Origin: Bacillota bacterium
Lineage (GTDB): Bacteria; Bacillota; Clostridia; Acetivibrionales; DSM-1351
NCBI GenBank assembly: GCA_023415305.1
Contig: JAEZKZ010000050.1
Span: 62,001-126,000 of the forward strand
Reading direction: 5' to 3'
Length of the DNA stretch: 64,000 bases
In this document: piece by piece, positions 1 to 8,505 of the stretch
Layout: every line of letters begins with the position of its first letter
How positions within the stretch are numbered: the stretch's first letter is position 1
Translations under genes and position numbers: made by a program
Notes under the pieces: generated by a model
What the model saw: the letters and a program-made list of their open reading frames with translations, nothing else
Told to the model about the DNA's origin: nothing
The model's database searches: none

Positions 1-64
1 TTATTTGTCAATATTATTTTAAAAATATTTTGTCAATTTTATTATATATAAGGACAAATTTGTA

Positions 65-117
65 ACCCCGGAAGTTGTTTCAGCGTGGATAATTAATAAC
101 TGAATATCTACCGGGGT
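65..117 (-). other. Hairpin downstream of araM
   Basis: Seven-bp arms ACCCCGG (65-71) and CCGGGGT (111-117) enclose a 39-nt loop just after the araM stop. There is no clear U-tract on the minus strand, so it may be a weak terminator or a 3'-end stabiliser. The 64 bases to its left are AT-rich and show nothing else. Confidence 0.35.
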
Positions 118-127
118 CTATAATCCT

Positions 128-1300
128 CTATTCTCCGTAGTAAAACTCTGTCAACTCCTCGGCTATCTTTTCCAGGATTCCTTTGTCCTGTGCCAATTGA
201 AGAACAGTGTATCTCGGCCTTACTTCCTTTGCATGAATTACGCTGTTTCGGAAGACCTCCTTTTCTATTCCCAACGCTTTGGGATCACAGATGCTTCCTG
301 CACTCTTTAACTGCTCAATTACAAATTCAGGTGTCGGCAGTTCAAAGTCCAAAGGTATTATCTCTTTAATTTTCTTATAAATCCTGCTGATAATAACTGT
401 TCCAACTCCCACTGAATTACCGTGCAAAGGGTGTTCAACTCCCCTGGCCAGGGCATCAATTTCCCAGTAATGAGAAAGATGATGTTCAGAACCGGAAGCA
501 GGTCTTGAATTGCCCACCATACCCATTACTACCCCCGACAGAATCAATGCTTCCATAAGGTATCCAATGGCTTTAGGCTCCCTTGAATTAATTGCTTCAG
601 CATTATCAATACATTTTTTTATGGCAAGCTCAACCATCTCAACACAGGCTTGGCAGTAGTATTCTTTATTCAATTTTCTAGAAAGTCTCCAATCACTCAA
701 GGCCGTCAGCTTTCCAAGTATATCACCAAAGCCCGCGCAAATCATATCTTTGGGAGCAGCTTTCAGAATCTCCATGTCTGCAAGAATGGCGTATGGATAA
801 ACAGCCTCAAAGGTTTTCTTAAAACCATTAATTATTAAAGGGGATACAGTTGATGCATATCCATCCATGGAAGGTGCTGTTCCCACAATTATATAGGGAA
901 TTCCCAGCTTACTGCTTATCATTCTGGAAATATCATTTATGGACCCTGATCCAACTGCGACAATCATCCCAACTTCACTGTCAATTTCAACAAGCAGTCT
1001 TCCCAAGGCTTCTTCATTGGGAACCAGGTGCCCTTTTGAAGCAAAAACATGGGAGGTTGTCTTAAAGCCTTTTTCTTCAAGGTACTCAAGTACTTTTTCC
1101 CCATATATTCTATAAGTATTATCATCGGCAATAATAAATATTTTCTTTTGTTTGAACTCACTTAGTATAGCTGGTAGTTCCCTATATATCTCATTTCCTA
1201 TGGATATTTTTTTAATGTCCACGCTGTGTTTTCTACCGCAGCTGCAATCGCAGGAATACCCTGCCAGTTCATCAATCCTTAAATCTGTCAGCTTTCTCAA
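128..1300 (-). CDS. araM: sn-glycerol-1-phosphate dehydrogenase, AraM/EgsA family
   Basis: Cytosolic NAD(P)H-dependent reduction of dihydroxyacetone phosphate to sn-glycerol-1-phosphate, as known for Bacillus AraM. The 390-residue length matches that family. The iron-alcohol-dehydrogenase fold shows in the nucleotide loop AVGSGSINDISR (about 115-126), TAPSMDGYAS (141-150) and metal-site histidines in SEHHLSHYWE and HPLHGNSVG. The N-terminus carries the Cys-rich CDCSCGRKH (17-25) typical of Firmicute AraM. The start is TTG, preceded by a GGGGA-type site. It is the last gene after cobS on the same strand, 255 bp away, so co-transcription with the corrinoid genes is possible but not shown. Substrate is inferred from family; another polyol phosphate cannot be excluded. 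Confidence 0.88.
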   Translation of the reverse strand: MRKLTDLRIDELAGYSCDCSCGRKHSVDIKKISIGNEIYRELPAILSEFKQKKIFIIADDNTYRIYGEKVLEYLEEKGFKTTSHVFASKGHLVPNEEALGRLLVEIDSEVGMIVAVGSGSINDISRMISSKLGIPYIIVGTAPSMDGYASTVSPLIINGFKKTFEAVYPYAILADMEILKAAPKDMICAGFGDILGKLTALSDWRLSRKLNKEYYCQACVEMVELAIKKCIDNAEAINSREPKAIGYLMEALILSGVVMGMVGNSRPASGSEHHLSHYWEIDALARGVEHPLHGNSVGVGTVIISRIYKKIKEIIPLDFELPTPEFVIEQLKSAGSICDPKALGIEKEVFRNSVIHAKEVRPRYTVLQLAQDKGILEKIAEELTEFYYGE

Positions 1301-1555
1301 TTATATCCCCTTCGAATGTTCGTTTATGTTATTATTTTATAACATTACAAACAATTATAAAAGAACTATTTGGTAATTTGTCTATGGAATCCGTTACATA
1401 GCTGGGAAACCTCCAAAAGTGATATCTTGCGTTTTTTTCTCAGATTTGCATTAACGGAGTTGTTTTGGGGACATTGCCTTCTTCTATGGGAAACGTAGCT
1501 ATTCCGCTTTTTTCAAGAATCACCCATACCTTTGATCTTTTACATAGGGCAGGAA

Positions 1556-2305
1556 TTATGCCAGCAATGCGCATGTCAGTAACAGAAATATACATTGGTT
1601 CAGCTCACAGACAGCTCCAAGTATGTCTCCGGTTGCTCCTCCTATTTTGCTGCTGAAATATCGTACCAAAAAAAAGGCTAATATTGGCGGCGGCAGCATA
1701 ACAATCCACAATTTATAGTCCAGAGTCAGCAAGCTGATCACAGAGTATATGACTAACCCCCACACCAGTTCCTTTCTGCCGCAGAAATCTATAAAAGACT
1801 TTCCCAGCCCCTCCCCCTGTCGGGCATAGTTTGAAGCTGCCGCTCCTACAAGGGAACCGATTCTTCCGGCCATGGGCATCAGCAGAATTATTCGCAAATA
1901 GTATTCATTGTTAATTTGTGTAAGTGCCGCAAAATCCAGAAGTAAAACACTGAAGACAGCCAGGACAGCATTAGTTCCAACCCTGCTGTCCCTCATGATC
2001 TCCAGAATCCTTTCTCTGGGGCGGTTTGAAAATATTCCGTCGAAGGTGTCACCCAAGCCGTCAAGATGGAGTCCCCCGGTTACTACCATGTAAAGAACAA
2101 GGATTATTGCTGAAACCATAACCTTAGGAAAAATAAACAGTAATCCGTATGCTGTAATTGTTAGAACAGCTCCGATTATAAGTCCTACAAAAGGTGCAAA
2201 TAAGAGTCCCTTTCCAAAATCGGAGCTGTTAGCGGTAATCTGTATTTTTATTGGTATTCTTGTAAAAAACTGCAGCATCAGCACAAATCTTTTCAAGGCT
2301 TTCAT
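1556..2305 (-). CDS. cobS: Adenosylcobinamide-GDP ribazoletransferase (cobalamin synthase)
   Basis: Integral membrane enzyme joining adenosylcobinamide-GDP to alpha-ribazole (phosphate), the last assembly step of cobalamin. At 249 residues it has family length. The diagnostic acidic motif DGLGDTFDG is at residues 82-90, followed by RERILEIMRDSRVGT. Several hydrophobic segments fill the rest. The ATG is preceded by GGAGGTTAAT, which lies inside a dispersed repeat shared with gap. It follows cobU after a 222-bp gap holding two hairpins. No cobT or cobC is seen here, so lower-ligand activation must be encoded elsewhere. Confidence 0.93.
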   Translation of the reverse strand: MKALKRFVLMLQFFTRIPIKIQITANSSDFGKGLLFAPFVGLIIGAVLTITAYGLLFIFPKVMVSAIILVLYMVVTGGLHLDGLGDTFDGIFSNRPRERILEIMRDSRVGTNAVLAVFSVLLLDFAALTQINNEYYLRIILLMPMAGRIGSLVGAAASNYARQGEGLGKSFIDFCGRKELVWGLVIYSVISLLTLDYKLWIVMLPPPILAFFLVRYFSSKIGGATGDILGAVCELNQCIFLLLTCALLA

Positions 2306-2403
2306 ATTAACCTCCTAAGCCACTTTCAGCGGCTTTGGCCACTTTAGCAGCCACAAAATGTAATGAAGTTCGTACACTCCAATATCCGCAATGTGGCGAA
2401 TAA
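2306..2403 (-). repeat. Dispersed repeat family 2, copy A (upstream of cobS)
   Basis: The stretch from the cobS start outward (about 2342-2403) matches 52617-52680 upstream of gap. Shared blocks include TTAGCAGCC(A/G)CAAAAT and ATATCCGC on the plus strand. In both places the gene-proximal end is GGAGGTTAAT immediately before ATG. Copy A has extra sequence (about 2316-2341) between the repeat core and the ribosome site. Confidence 0.7.
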
Positions 2404-2413
2404 GGAGGTTAAT

Positions 2414-2478
2414 TGGCCATGTGCGCTTTCAAAATATTTGATATCATTTGAAAATATTTTGAATATTTCGCACGGCCA
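2414..2478. repeat. Long imperfect palindrome in the cobU-cobS gap
   Basis: Outer arms TGGCC(AT)GTGCG (2414-2425) and CGCACGGCCA (2469-2478) enclose a second inverted pair, TTCAAAATATTT and AAATATTTTGAA. The whole 65 bp could form one long hairpin or cruciform. There is no poly-U tail. It resembles a small palindromic interspersed element; other copies would have to be sought elsewhere in the genome. Confidence 0.6.
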
Positions 2479-2488
2479 TAAATTCATA

Positions 2489-2533
2489 GGTTAGTTTGAA
2501 AGACGAGCATTATCGAAGTCTTTCAAGCTAACC
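2489..2533 (-). other. Stem-loop containing the cobU stop codon
   Basis: Sixteen-bp arms with one mismatch: GGTTAGTTTGAAAGAC (2489-2504) and GTCTTTCAAGCTAACC (2518-2533), 13-nt loop. The cobU TAG (2528-2530) lies within the arm. No U-tract follows, so it is more likely an RNA-stabilising or processing hairpin than a strong terminator. Confidence 0.6.
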
Positions 2534-3091
2534 TCCCTTAATTTTCATAGGTATACCTGAAACACAGAAATAAACCTCGTCTGCTGTCCGGGCGAGAAAC
2601 TGGTTCATTCTTCCGGCAATATCCCGGAAGTCCCTTCCCATGGAAGTCGGTGGCACTACACCGAGCCCAACCTCATTTGTTACTAAAATAAATGTAACCT
2701 CATTCATTTTAATAACACTGACAAGCCGTTCTATCTGATGAAGAATATGGTCTTCTATTTCTTCTACTCTTTCTCTTGAAAGGCTGTCCCAATCAAAGCT
2801 TTCATCCAGCATAAGATTTGATATCATTATCGTGACACAATCCAGAAGTACAGCACTTTTGCCTTTTATTAATCCATCAAGGGCCATATCAAGATTCTTA
2901 TAGCCCTCGTAGGTCTCCCATACAGCCGGTCTGCGAGCCTTGTGTTTGGCTATTCTTTGCTCCATTTCTTCATCTATCTGTTTTGCAGTCGCAACATAAA
3001 GTACAGCATTTCCCAGTTCTCTGATCTTTTCTTCTGCAAATGTACTTTTGCCGCTACGGGCACCACCTGTTACAAGAATTAATTTTCCCAT
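2528..3091 (-). CDS. cobU: Adenosylcobinamide kinase / guanylyltransferase
   Basis: Bifunctional enzyme that phosphorylates adenosylcobinamide and transfers GMP to give adenosylcobinamide-GDP, the substrate of CobS. At 187 residues it has family length. The P-loop GGARSGKST is at 9-17 and the HKARRPAVWET segment (49-59) includes the histidine expected to carry GMP in this family. The start has AGGAGGATAT in front. It sits between the transporter ATPase and cobS on the same strand, consistent with salvage of imported cobinamide. Confidence 0.93.
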   Translation of the reverse strand: MGKLILVTGGARSGKSTFAEEKIRELGNAVLYVATAKQIDEEMEQRIAKHKARRPAVWETYEGYKNLDMALDGLIKGKSAVLLDCVTIMISNLMLDESFDWDSLSRERVEEIEDHILHQIERLVSVIKMNEVTFILVTNEVGLGVVPPTSMGRDFRDIAGRMNQFLARTADEVYFCVSGIPMKIKGG

Positions 3092-3160
3092 ATATCCTCC
3101 TAAGCTGTTAGCGGTTTACTGAAGAGAGCAACATAAAATCAAAAATTCTTAAGTAGAAAA

Positions 3161-4378
3161 CTATAAAACTTCATGCAGCTGGGCTGATGTTATCACTGCA
3201 ACTGCTCTCTTCTTTAGTTGTGAATAGAGTTCAAGGGCCATACCGCCGGTAAAATCCCTTGTTTCTGGTTCTTCATCCTCTACTATAACAAGTTTTCTTG
3301 AATCTAGCGCTGCTTCAAGATTTTTAACATTCTGTGGCCCGAAGGGCATATTACAAAGAATTGTTAAACCTGAATTTCTAATAAACTCAACATTTTTCGA
3401 ATGCATCTGAGCAGATATCTCACTGAAAGGCTTTTCAACCACATATTCTATTCCGAAAACTTCAGCACTGGATATATCGCTGTCTCCATGGGAAAAAACT
3501 CCTGCAGTTACTGTATAGCCTCGTTCGTATAGCTCGCGGAGAACAGCCGATGCTGCACCTCCCCCGCCAATAACATGAACTCTCTCTGATTTTTTTTCAT
3601 ATGTGTTGCTGTTGATAATAAGGTCCAAATGACCGGTTATTCTATTTCTATAAACCAGCGCATTAACTCCGTAAACAGCAGATAAATTCTCTGAAGTAAG
3701 TACCTTTTCGGGCACACCGTCTGCTACAATCCCTCCGCTATTCATAAGTACGAGCCTTGTACAGTATCTTGCTGCAATCTTAAGATCATGTATTGCAGCA
3801 ATCACGGTTTTCCCTTGACATACCAACTCACGGGAATATTTAAAGATCTGTTCCTGATATGTAATGTCAAGGCTGGCAGTAGGCTCATCCAACAGTACAA
3901 TCTCCGTTTCCTGCGTAAGGGTTTTAGCAAACATAACCCTTTGTCTCTCCCCTCCTGACATTTCAGTTACAGGACTATTTTCAAGCATAGCTGTATCGGT
4001 ATAGCACATATTTCTTTTTGCTATGGCATGATCCTGTTTTGACTCTGCCTGAAATCTCTTAAGATAGGGATATCTTCCCATCAGAACAATATCAAGAGCT
4101 GAAAAAGGAAAGCCTATGGTTGTATTCTGATTCATAAGAGCAATTTCTCTTGCCAGCTTTTTATCAGTAAAATCCCTGATATGCTTACCTTTTATTATTA
4201 TTTCACCCTCAGCCTTGTTGATTCCGTTAATACACTTTAAAAATGTCGTTTTTCCGGCTCCGTTAGGTCCGATTAGTCCAACAAATTCACCTTCTTTAAT
4301 ACCGAGGCTTATTCCGCAGAGAATTTTTTTATCGTTTATTGTAAAATTAAGATTTTCTATTTTAATCAGGCTATCCAT
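3161..4378 (-). CDS. btuD: Corrinoid/iron-type ABC transporter ATPase with extra C-terminal domain
   Basis: The ATP-binding subunit of a FecCDE/BtuCD-type importer occupies residues 1 to about 250: Walker A GPNGAGKT (37-44), signature MSGGERQR (140-147), Walker B VLLDEP (161-166) and HDL switch (198-200). The protein is about 150 residues longer than a plain BtuD. Residues 266-405 begin with RVHVIGGGGAAS, a glycine-rich loop like a Rossmann nucleotide site, and end in a compact alpha/beta-looking domain. It starts 2 bp after the permease stop, so translational coupling is likely. Corrinoid as cargo is inferred from the riboswitch and cobU/cobS. The job of the C-terminal domain is unknown to me. 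Confidence 0.87.
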   Translation of the reverse strand: MDSLIKIENLNFTINDKKILCGISLGIKEGEFVGLIGPNGAGKTTFLKCINGINKAEGEIIIKGKHIRDFTDKKLAREIALMNQNTTIGFPFSALDIVLMGRYPYLKRFQAESKQDHAIAKRNMCYTDTAMLENSPVTEMSGGERQRVMFAKTLTQETEIVLLDEPTASLDITYQEQIFKYSRELVCQGKTVIAAIHDLKIAARYCTRLVLMNSGGIVADGVPEKVLTSENLSAVYGVNALVYRNRITGHLDLIINSNTYEKKSERVHVIGGGGAASAVLRELYERGYTVTAGVFSHGDSDISSAEVFGIEYVVEKPFSEISAQMHSKNVEFIRNSGLTILCNMPFGPQNVKNLEAALDSRKLVIVEDEEPETRDFTGGMALELYSQLKKRAVAVITSAQLHEVL

Positions 4379-4380
4379 AG

Positions 4381-5418
4381 TTATATCACGGTGCCCCCTT
4401 CTTTTTTTGATTTAAGAAGAAGATAAAGGAAATACGGTGCTCCAAGCAGGGAAGTAATAATACCTACACCTAACTCATACGGGATTGCAACAACTCTGGA
4501 AATAAGGTCACAAATCACAAGAAATATTGCACCTCCAATTGAACTGGCCGGGAGTAGTATCTTATGGTCAGGCCCCACCATCAATCTCATTATATGAGGG
4601 ACAATAAGTCCTACAAAGCTTATCGCTCCGGTTACACAAACAGCGCTGGCAGTTGCCACCGATACCAGTACCAATAAAATTGTTCTAAGCCGTCCTGTGT
4701 TAAGTCCCACTGATTTAGCTTCTTCCTCACCCATAAGCAGCACATTCAAGTCCCTTGAGTAAACCAGCATGAGGATTACACTTATCAGAACAGGTAATAA
4801 TATCAGCTGAAAATGTTCCCAACGCCTGCCTTCAAGGCCTCCTGTTGACCAGAAAAGGAATTCCTTAACCTGATAATCATAGGAAAGTGTCAGTATAATA
4901 TTTGTTATTGCCCCCAGAAAAGTGCTTATAGCAATACCTGATAGTATTAAAGTCAGAACAGGTACTTTTCCTTTTCTGTAAGATAATATGTAGATTGCCA
5001 TAATAGCAACGAAGGCACCGACGAAGGCGAACAAGGGCAGCATGAACATACCTGCTGCGACCAGACCCAGCTTTATTGCCAGGACAGCGCCAAGACCAGC
5101 CCCACTGGATATTCCAAGTATACCGGGGTCTGCCATGGGATTTCTGAACATGCCCTGCATGACTGCACCTGAGCTGCCAAGTGCAATACCTGCAAGGGCA
5201 GCTACTGCCACCCTTGGGAATCTTACAAGAAATATTATTGGCTCCTGCCCTTCCGAAAAGGTTGCATTGGGCAGAATTCCAATATTTTTAAGTATTATTC
5301 TGAAGGTATCTGAAAACGGTACATAAACCGCACCTATGGCAGTGCCGGCTACCATTACAATCAGTAAAACAATAAGCATTAACGGTATTATTCCAATTTT
5401 AATATTTGATTTTATCAC
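4381..5418 (-). CDS. btuC: Corrinoid ABC transporter permease, FecCD family
   Basis: Membrane permease of the BtuC/FecD class, about ten hydrophobic segments, with the family stretch RFPRVAVAALAGIALGSSGA and the RNPMADPGILGISSGAG segment. I place the start at a GTG (5416-5418), giving 345 residues, because GGAGG (5426-5430) lies 7 nt upstream. An upstream in-frame ATG at 5478 would overlap the binding-protein gene and has no ribosome site. It lies between the binding protein and the ATPase in one operon. Confidence 0.9.
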   Translation of the reverse strand: MIKSNIKIGIIPLMLIVLLIVMVAGTAIGAVYVPFSDTFRIILKNIGILPNATFSEGQEPIIFLVRFPRVAVAALAGIALGSSGAVMQGMFRNPMADPGILGISSGAGLGAVLAIKLGLVAAGMFMLPLFAFVGAFVAIMAIYILSYRKGKVPVLTLILSGIAISTFLGAITNIILTLSYDYQVKEFLFWSTGGLEGRRWEHFQLILLPVLISVILMLVYSRDLNVLLMGEEEAKSVGLNTGRLRTILLVLVSVATASAVCVTGAISFVGLIVPHIMRLMVGPDHKILLPASSIGGAIFLVICDLISRVVAIPYELGVGIITSLLGAPYFLYLLLKSKKEGGTVI

Positions 5419-5434
5419 CGGGGGGCCTCCACGT

Positions 5435-6487
5435 CTATTTAAATAAATCAGGATATGCGGCTTTTGCCATATCTTCAATACCCAACACTGAATATTGAGA
5501 GGTTGTAGTTATGTGATTGTAAGGTATCGTAATAATTCTATTATTCTTAACTGCTTTTACCCCCGCAAGGGATTTATCTTCCCTGATGGACTTGGACAGA
5601 GAATCAAGGCTTATCTTACTATCGTAATACCAGGAAGGCAGACAGATTATATCAGGGTTATATTTTACTATCATCTCTTTGGACAGCTCGGGCCAGCCTG
5701 CCAGACCTTCCTTGGAGACGGGATTGATAAGTCCTGCTCTTGTAACCACATCATCAAAATTTGTATCTTTGCCACTTGTAGAACCCATTTCACTGTAATC
5801 AATAATTGTCAGTCTCTGATCTTCCTTAAGTCCAGCAATTTTATCCGATACAGCCTTAAGCTTCTGATCCATCCAATTTACAATTTCTTCGGCCTTTGCA
5901 GCATTGTTTGTAATTTTCCCCAGAAGTCTGAGCATTTCTTTCTGTTGATCAACATTTGTCAATGTTCTTGTAACAAAAACATTTATATTGGCATCTCTCA
6001 GCTGTTTAACAATATTGGCATCCTGCCAGGTATCTACCAGCACAAGATCGGGCTGCAGTGCAATTATTTTTTCTGCATTAAAGTCAAGTCTTTGCCCCAC
6101 ACCCTTCGCAGTTCCAGCTATATTTGAGACAACAGGGTCATCAACATAATAGGTCATAGCAGCAATTTCATTCTTTTCAACCATTGACATGAGCATCTCA
6201 CAGATTCCCAGTGGAAGTGAAACAATTTTTACAGGCTTTGACTTTATTGTTATGGATGTTCCATTTTCATCATTTAAGGTTAAAGGGTAGGTTGTCCCTT
6301 TGTTATCTGAAATGGCCTGTGTTTTTTCCCCATCAACTGTTTGTCCAGACGTCTCAGTTCCAGCTGAGACAGTGGCAGAAGTATCGGCCGAGCTTCCGGT
6401 AGAGGGCGCACCCTGTTGCCCGCAAGCTGCAAATAATCCTACTGTTAGTACTATAATAAGTAACAATGATAATATTTTTCTTTTCAT
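5435..6487 (-). CDS. btuF: Corrinoid ABC transporter substrate-binding lipoprotein
   Basis: Periplasmic-binding-type lipoprotein of 350 residues. The signal peptide ends in a lipobox LFAAC with Cys22, then a Ser/Thr-rich linker (about 26-60), then a helical-backbone binding fold (VKIVSLPLGICEMLMSM..., QPDLVLVDTW). It would capture corrinoid outside the membrane and deliver it to BtuC. It is the first gene after the cobalamin riboswitch and leader terminator, the best evidence for its ligand. Iron-siderophore binding is the alternative for this fold. Confidence 0.88.
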   Translation of the reverse strand: MKRKILSLLLIIVLTVGLFAACGQQGAPSTGSSADTSATVSAGTETSGQTVDGEKTQAISDNKGTTYPLTLNDENGTSITIKSKPVKIVSLPLGICEMLMSMVEKNEIAAMTYYVDDPVVSNIAGTAKGVGQRLDFNAEKIIALQPDLVLVDTWQDANIVKQLRDANINVFVTRTLTNVDQQKEMLRLLGKITNNAAKAEEIVNWMDQKLKAVSDKIAGLKEDQRLTIIDYSEMGSTSGKDTNFDDVVTRAGLINPVSKEGLAGWPELSKEMIVKYNPDIICLPSWYYDSKISLDSLSKSIREDKSLAGVKAVKNNRIITIPYNHITTTSQYSVLGIEDMAKAAYPDLFK

Positions 6488-6570
6488 TCAAATGTCCTCC
6501 GATTTTACTTTTTCAAATTGACACCAATAAATAAATATAAAAAGCAACAGCAAAAAATAAAAACACATTA

Positions 6571-6602
6571 AAAAACCCCTTAAACACGTAGTGTTCAAGG
6601 GG
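6571..6602 (-). terminator. Leader terminator of the corrinoid operon
   Basis: On the minus strand CCCCTTGAACAC pairs with GTGTTTAAGGGG (one G-U pair), followed by TTTTTT. It sits between the riboswitch and btuF, so it is the likely expression platform. Confidence 0.85.
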
Positions 6603-6804
6603 CGATGTATTTGTAAGTACAGCATCACTGGAGTGCAGCATTTCCCGGCTGACATTGAACCATTATACAGGAACCATGTAATATCGGGCTAAAAAGCTTA
6701 ATTACACTCCAACTAATTTTATAACCGTATAAAACTATACAGTATAAAATTGACAATCACCTCCCCTATCTCTCGTAGAGTTATAGTGTCGAAGAATGGG
6801 CTTA

Positions 6805-6965
6805 ACCATTCCCTGGATACAGGCAGGTATTCTGACTTAGGCATCATCACTCTCTAAACCTTCCCGATTCTACAACCAGTGGTATATCTTAAAGAATTCT
6901 TCCAATACAGCGGCGGGACCGTGCAGGGTTCTTACCTGCTTCCCATATCTGCACCCAAATATTCA
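6805..6965 (-). ncRNA. Cobalamin riboswitch (AdoCbl-type)
   Basis: Read on the minus strand this shows the conserved core of cobalamin riboswitches: GGGAAGCAGGT near the 5' side, the ACCACTGG element (6876-6883) and the B12 box AAGTCAGAATACCTGCC (6822-6838). The rest of the roughly 340-nt untranslated leader to btuF holds a GGAGTG/CACTCC hairpin (about 6630-6710) and the terminator. Ligand binding should favour termination and shut off btuF-cobS. The bases 6966-7090, between riboswitch and deoB end, show nothing further beyond a likely promoter. Confidence 0.93.
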
Positions 6966-7090
6966 ATTTTCAAGTTATCCATATTAAAATCAAGCCTATT
7001 ATTAAGCATATTGATAGAAAGACTTCATTTTAAGGATAGCAGTTCTATAACGATAATAATACATAAAAATTTCATTGTCAAACGTATTTC

Positions 7091-8269
7091 CTATTTTGCT
7101 ATATCTCTGTAAAAGCTTTTACCGGGAAAAATATTCTCAATTCCAAAAGCTTCTGATATAGTACTTGCCAGGTCTGAAAAGCTTCTTCTGGTTCCAAGGT
7201 TAACATCCTGTCTTATATTTTTTCCATACAGAAGTACGGGTACATGTTCTCTGGAGTGGTCTGTACTAGGAGTTGTCGGATCACAGCCGTGGTCAGCAGT
7301 TATTATCAGAAGATCCTCCTCCCTCATCGTTGTGATAATTTCCGGGAGTCTTGCATCAAATTCCTCCAAAGCCTGCTTATAACCCTCAGGATTATTTCTA
7401 TGGCCGAAAACCATATCGAAGTCCACAAGGTTTGTGAAAATAAGTCCTTTATTGTCTTCCCTCATATATTTCAAGGTAACATCCACACCGTCCATATTAC
7501 TCTTGGTGTGTTCGGCCAGGGTAATACCCCTGCCGGAGAAAATATCCTCTATCTTGCCTACTGCAATAACCTCGAGCCCTTTTTGTTTGAGTCTATCAAG
7601 TATTGTGTCAGAGGTTGGCTCAGCAGAAAAATCTCTTCTGTTTGAAGTTCGTGAGAAATCCCCCGGCTGCCCTGTAAACGGGCGGGCGATAACTCGTCCC
7701 ACCATATTTTCTCCCTGAAGCATTTCTCTGGCAATCTGACATATTTTATATAGCTCTTCTATAGGAACAATCTCCTCATGTGCAGCAATCTGAAATACGC
7801 TGTCGGCAGAGGTGTAGACAATCAGCTTTCCTGTTTTCATATGCTCTTCGCCGAATTCTTTAATTATTTCTGTGCCGGAAGCCACACAGTTGCCCAATAT
7901 TCCTCTTCCGGTCAGTTGCTCAAATTTATTCAGCAGCTCCTTTGAAAAACCGTCAGGATAGGTAGGGAATGGATATTTCAACTGAAGACCTGCTATTTCC
8001 CAATGTCCGGTAATAGTATCTTTACCCTTTGAAACTTCCGCCATTCTCCCATAGCTTCCAGTGATATCCCGGGGAATCGGCAGATAGTCCACTCCGTCGA
8101 TTTTACCCAGCCCCATACGTACCATATTCGGAAGGTTAATTCCACCACAGCTGCCTGCTATATTTCCCAGAGTGTTGCTGCCGGCATCTCCGTATTCCGG
8201 AGCATCTGGCAGTTCCCCTATTCCCACGCTATCCAGTACAACAAGAATAATTCTGTTGATTTTTTCCAT
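7091..8269 (-). CDS. deoB: Phosphopentomutase
   Basis: Interconverts (deoxy)ribose 1-phosphate and 5-phosphate in nucleoside catabolism. An alkaline-phosphatase-superfamily enzyme: [17 protein letters not shown] at the N-terminus, the metal/Thr loop [14 protein letters not shown], and the C-terminal metal ligands ITADHGCDP and TDHSREHVP. The start at 8269 (392 residues, family length) has GGAGG 10-14 nt upstream; an in-frame ATG at 8329 has none. No purine phosphorylase or deoC is adjacent. Confidence 0.95.
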   Translation of the reverse strand: MEKINRIILVVLDSVGIGELPDAPEYGDAGSNTLGNIAGSCGGINLPNMVRMGLGKIDGVDYLPIPRDITGSYGRMAEVSKGKDTITGHWEIAGLQLKYPFPTYPDGFSKELLNKFEQLTGRGILGNCVASGTEIIKEFGEEHMKTGKLIVYTSADSVFQIAAHEEIVPIEELYKICQIAREMLQGENMVGRVIARPFTGQPGDFSRTSNRRDFSAEPTSDTILDRLKQKGLEVIAVGKIEDIFSGRGITLAEHTKSNMDGVDVTLKYMREDNKGLIFTNLVDFDMVFGHRNNPEGYKQALEEFDARLPEIITTMREEDLLIITADHGCDPTTPSTDHSREHVPVLLYGKNIRQDVNLGTRRSFSDLASTISEAFGIENIFPGKSFYRDIAK

Positions 8270-8505
8270 ATATATCAACCTCCATAACTCCCTCATTTTC
8301 AATAATATCATACAATATAATAATACCAATTTAACACAGTTCTAAACCCAATTACAATAAACAAACGGTGAAACATCTGTTTTTGTTAATTAATTTTTGC
8401 TTATTATACAAATTGTATACCAATTAAATACTAATTTATGATATAGTCTTATTGATAGTTTTTATAGTATATAAAATTCTTTTGTTTTTAGAAAGGTACA
8501 TATAA

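Noticed and set aside
1443..1575. 43-codon minus-strand frame overlapping the end of cobS
   Set aside because: No ribosome site and no recognisable similarity; it may be a relic but cannot be supported.
5495..6127. Long plus-strand open frame (210 codons) opposite btuF
   Set aside because: Shadow of the real gene; composition is low-complexity Cys/Ile/Phe-rich and there is no ribosome site.
6627..6758. Short frame in the corrinoid leader that begins TTG just after GGGAGGTGA on the minus strand (about 43 codons)
   Set aside because: Only 3 nt separate the Shine-Dalgarno-like run from the TTG, no protein family is recognisable, and the region is riboswitch expression platform.
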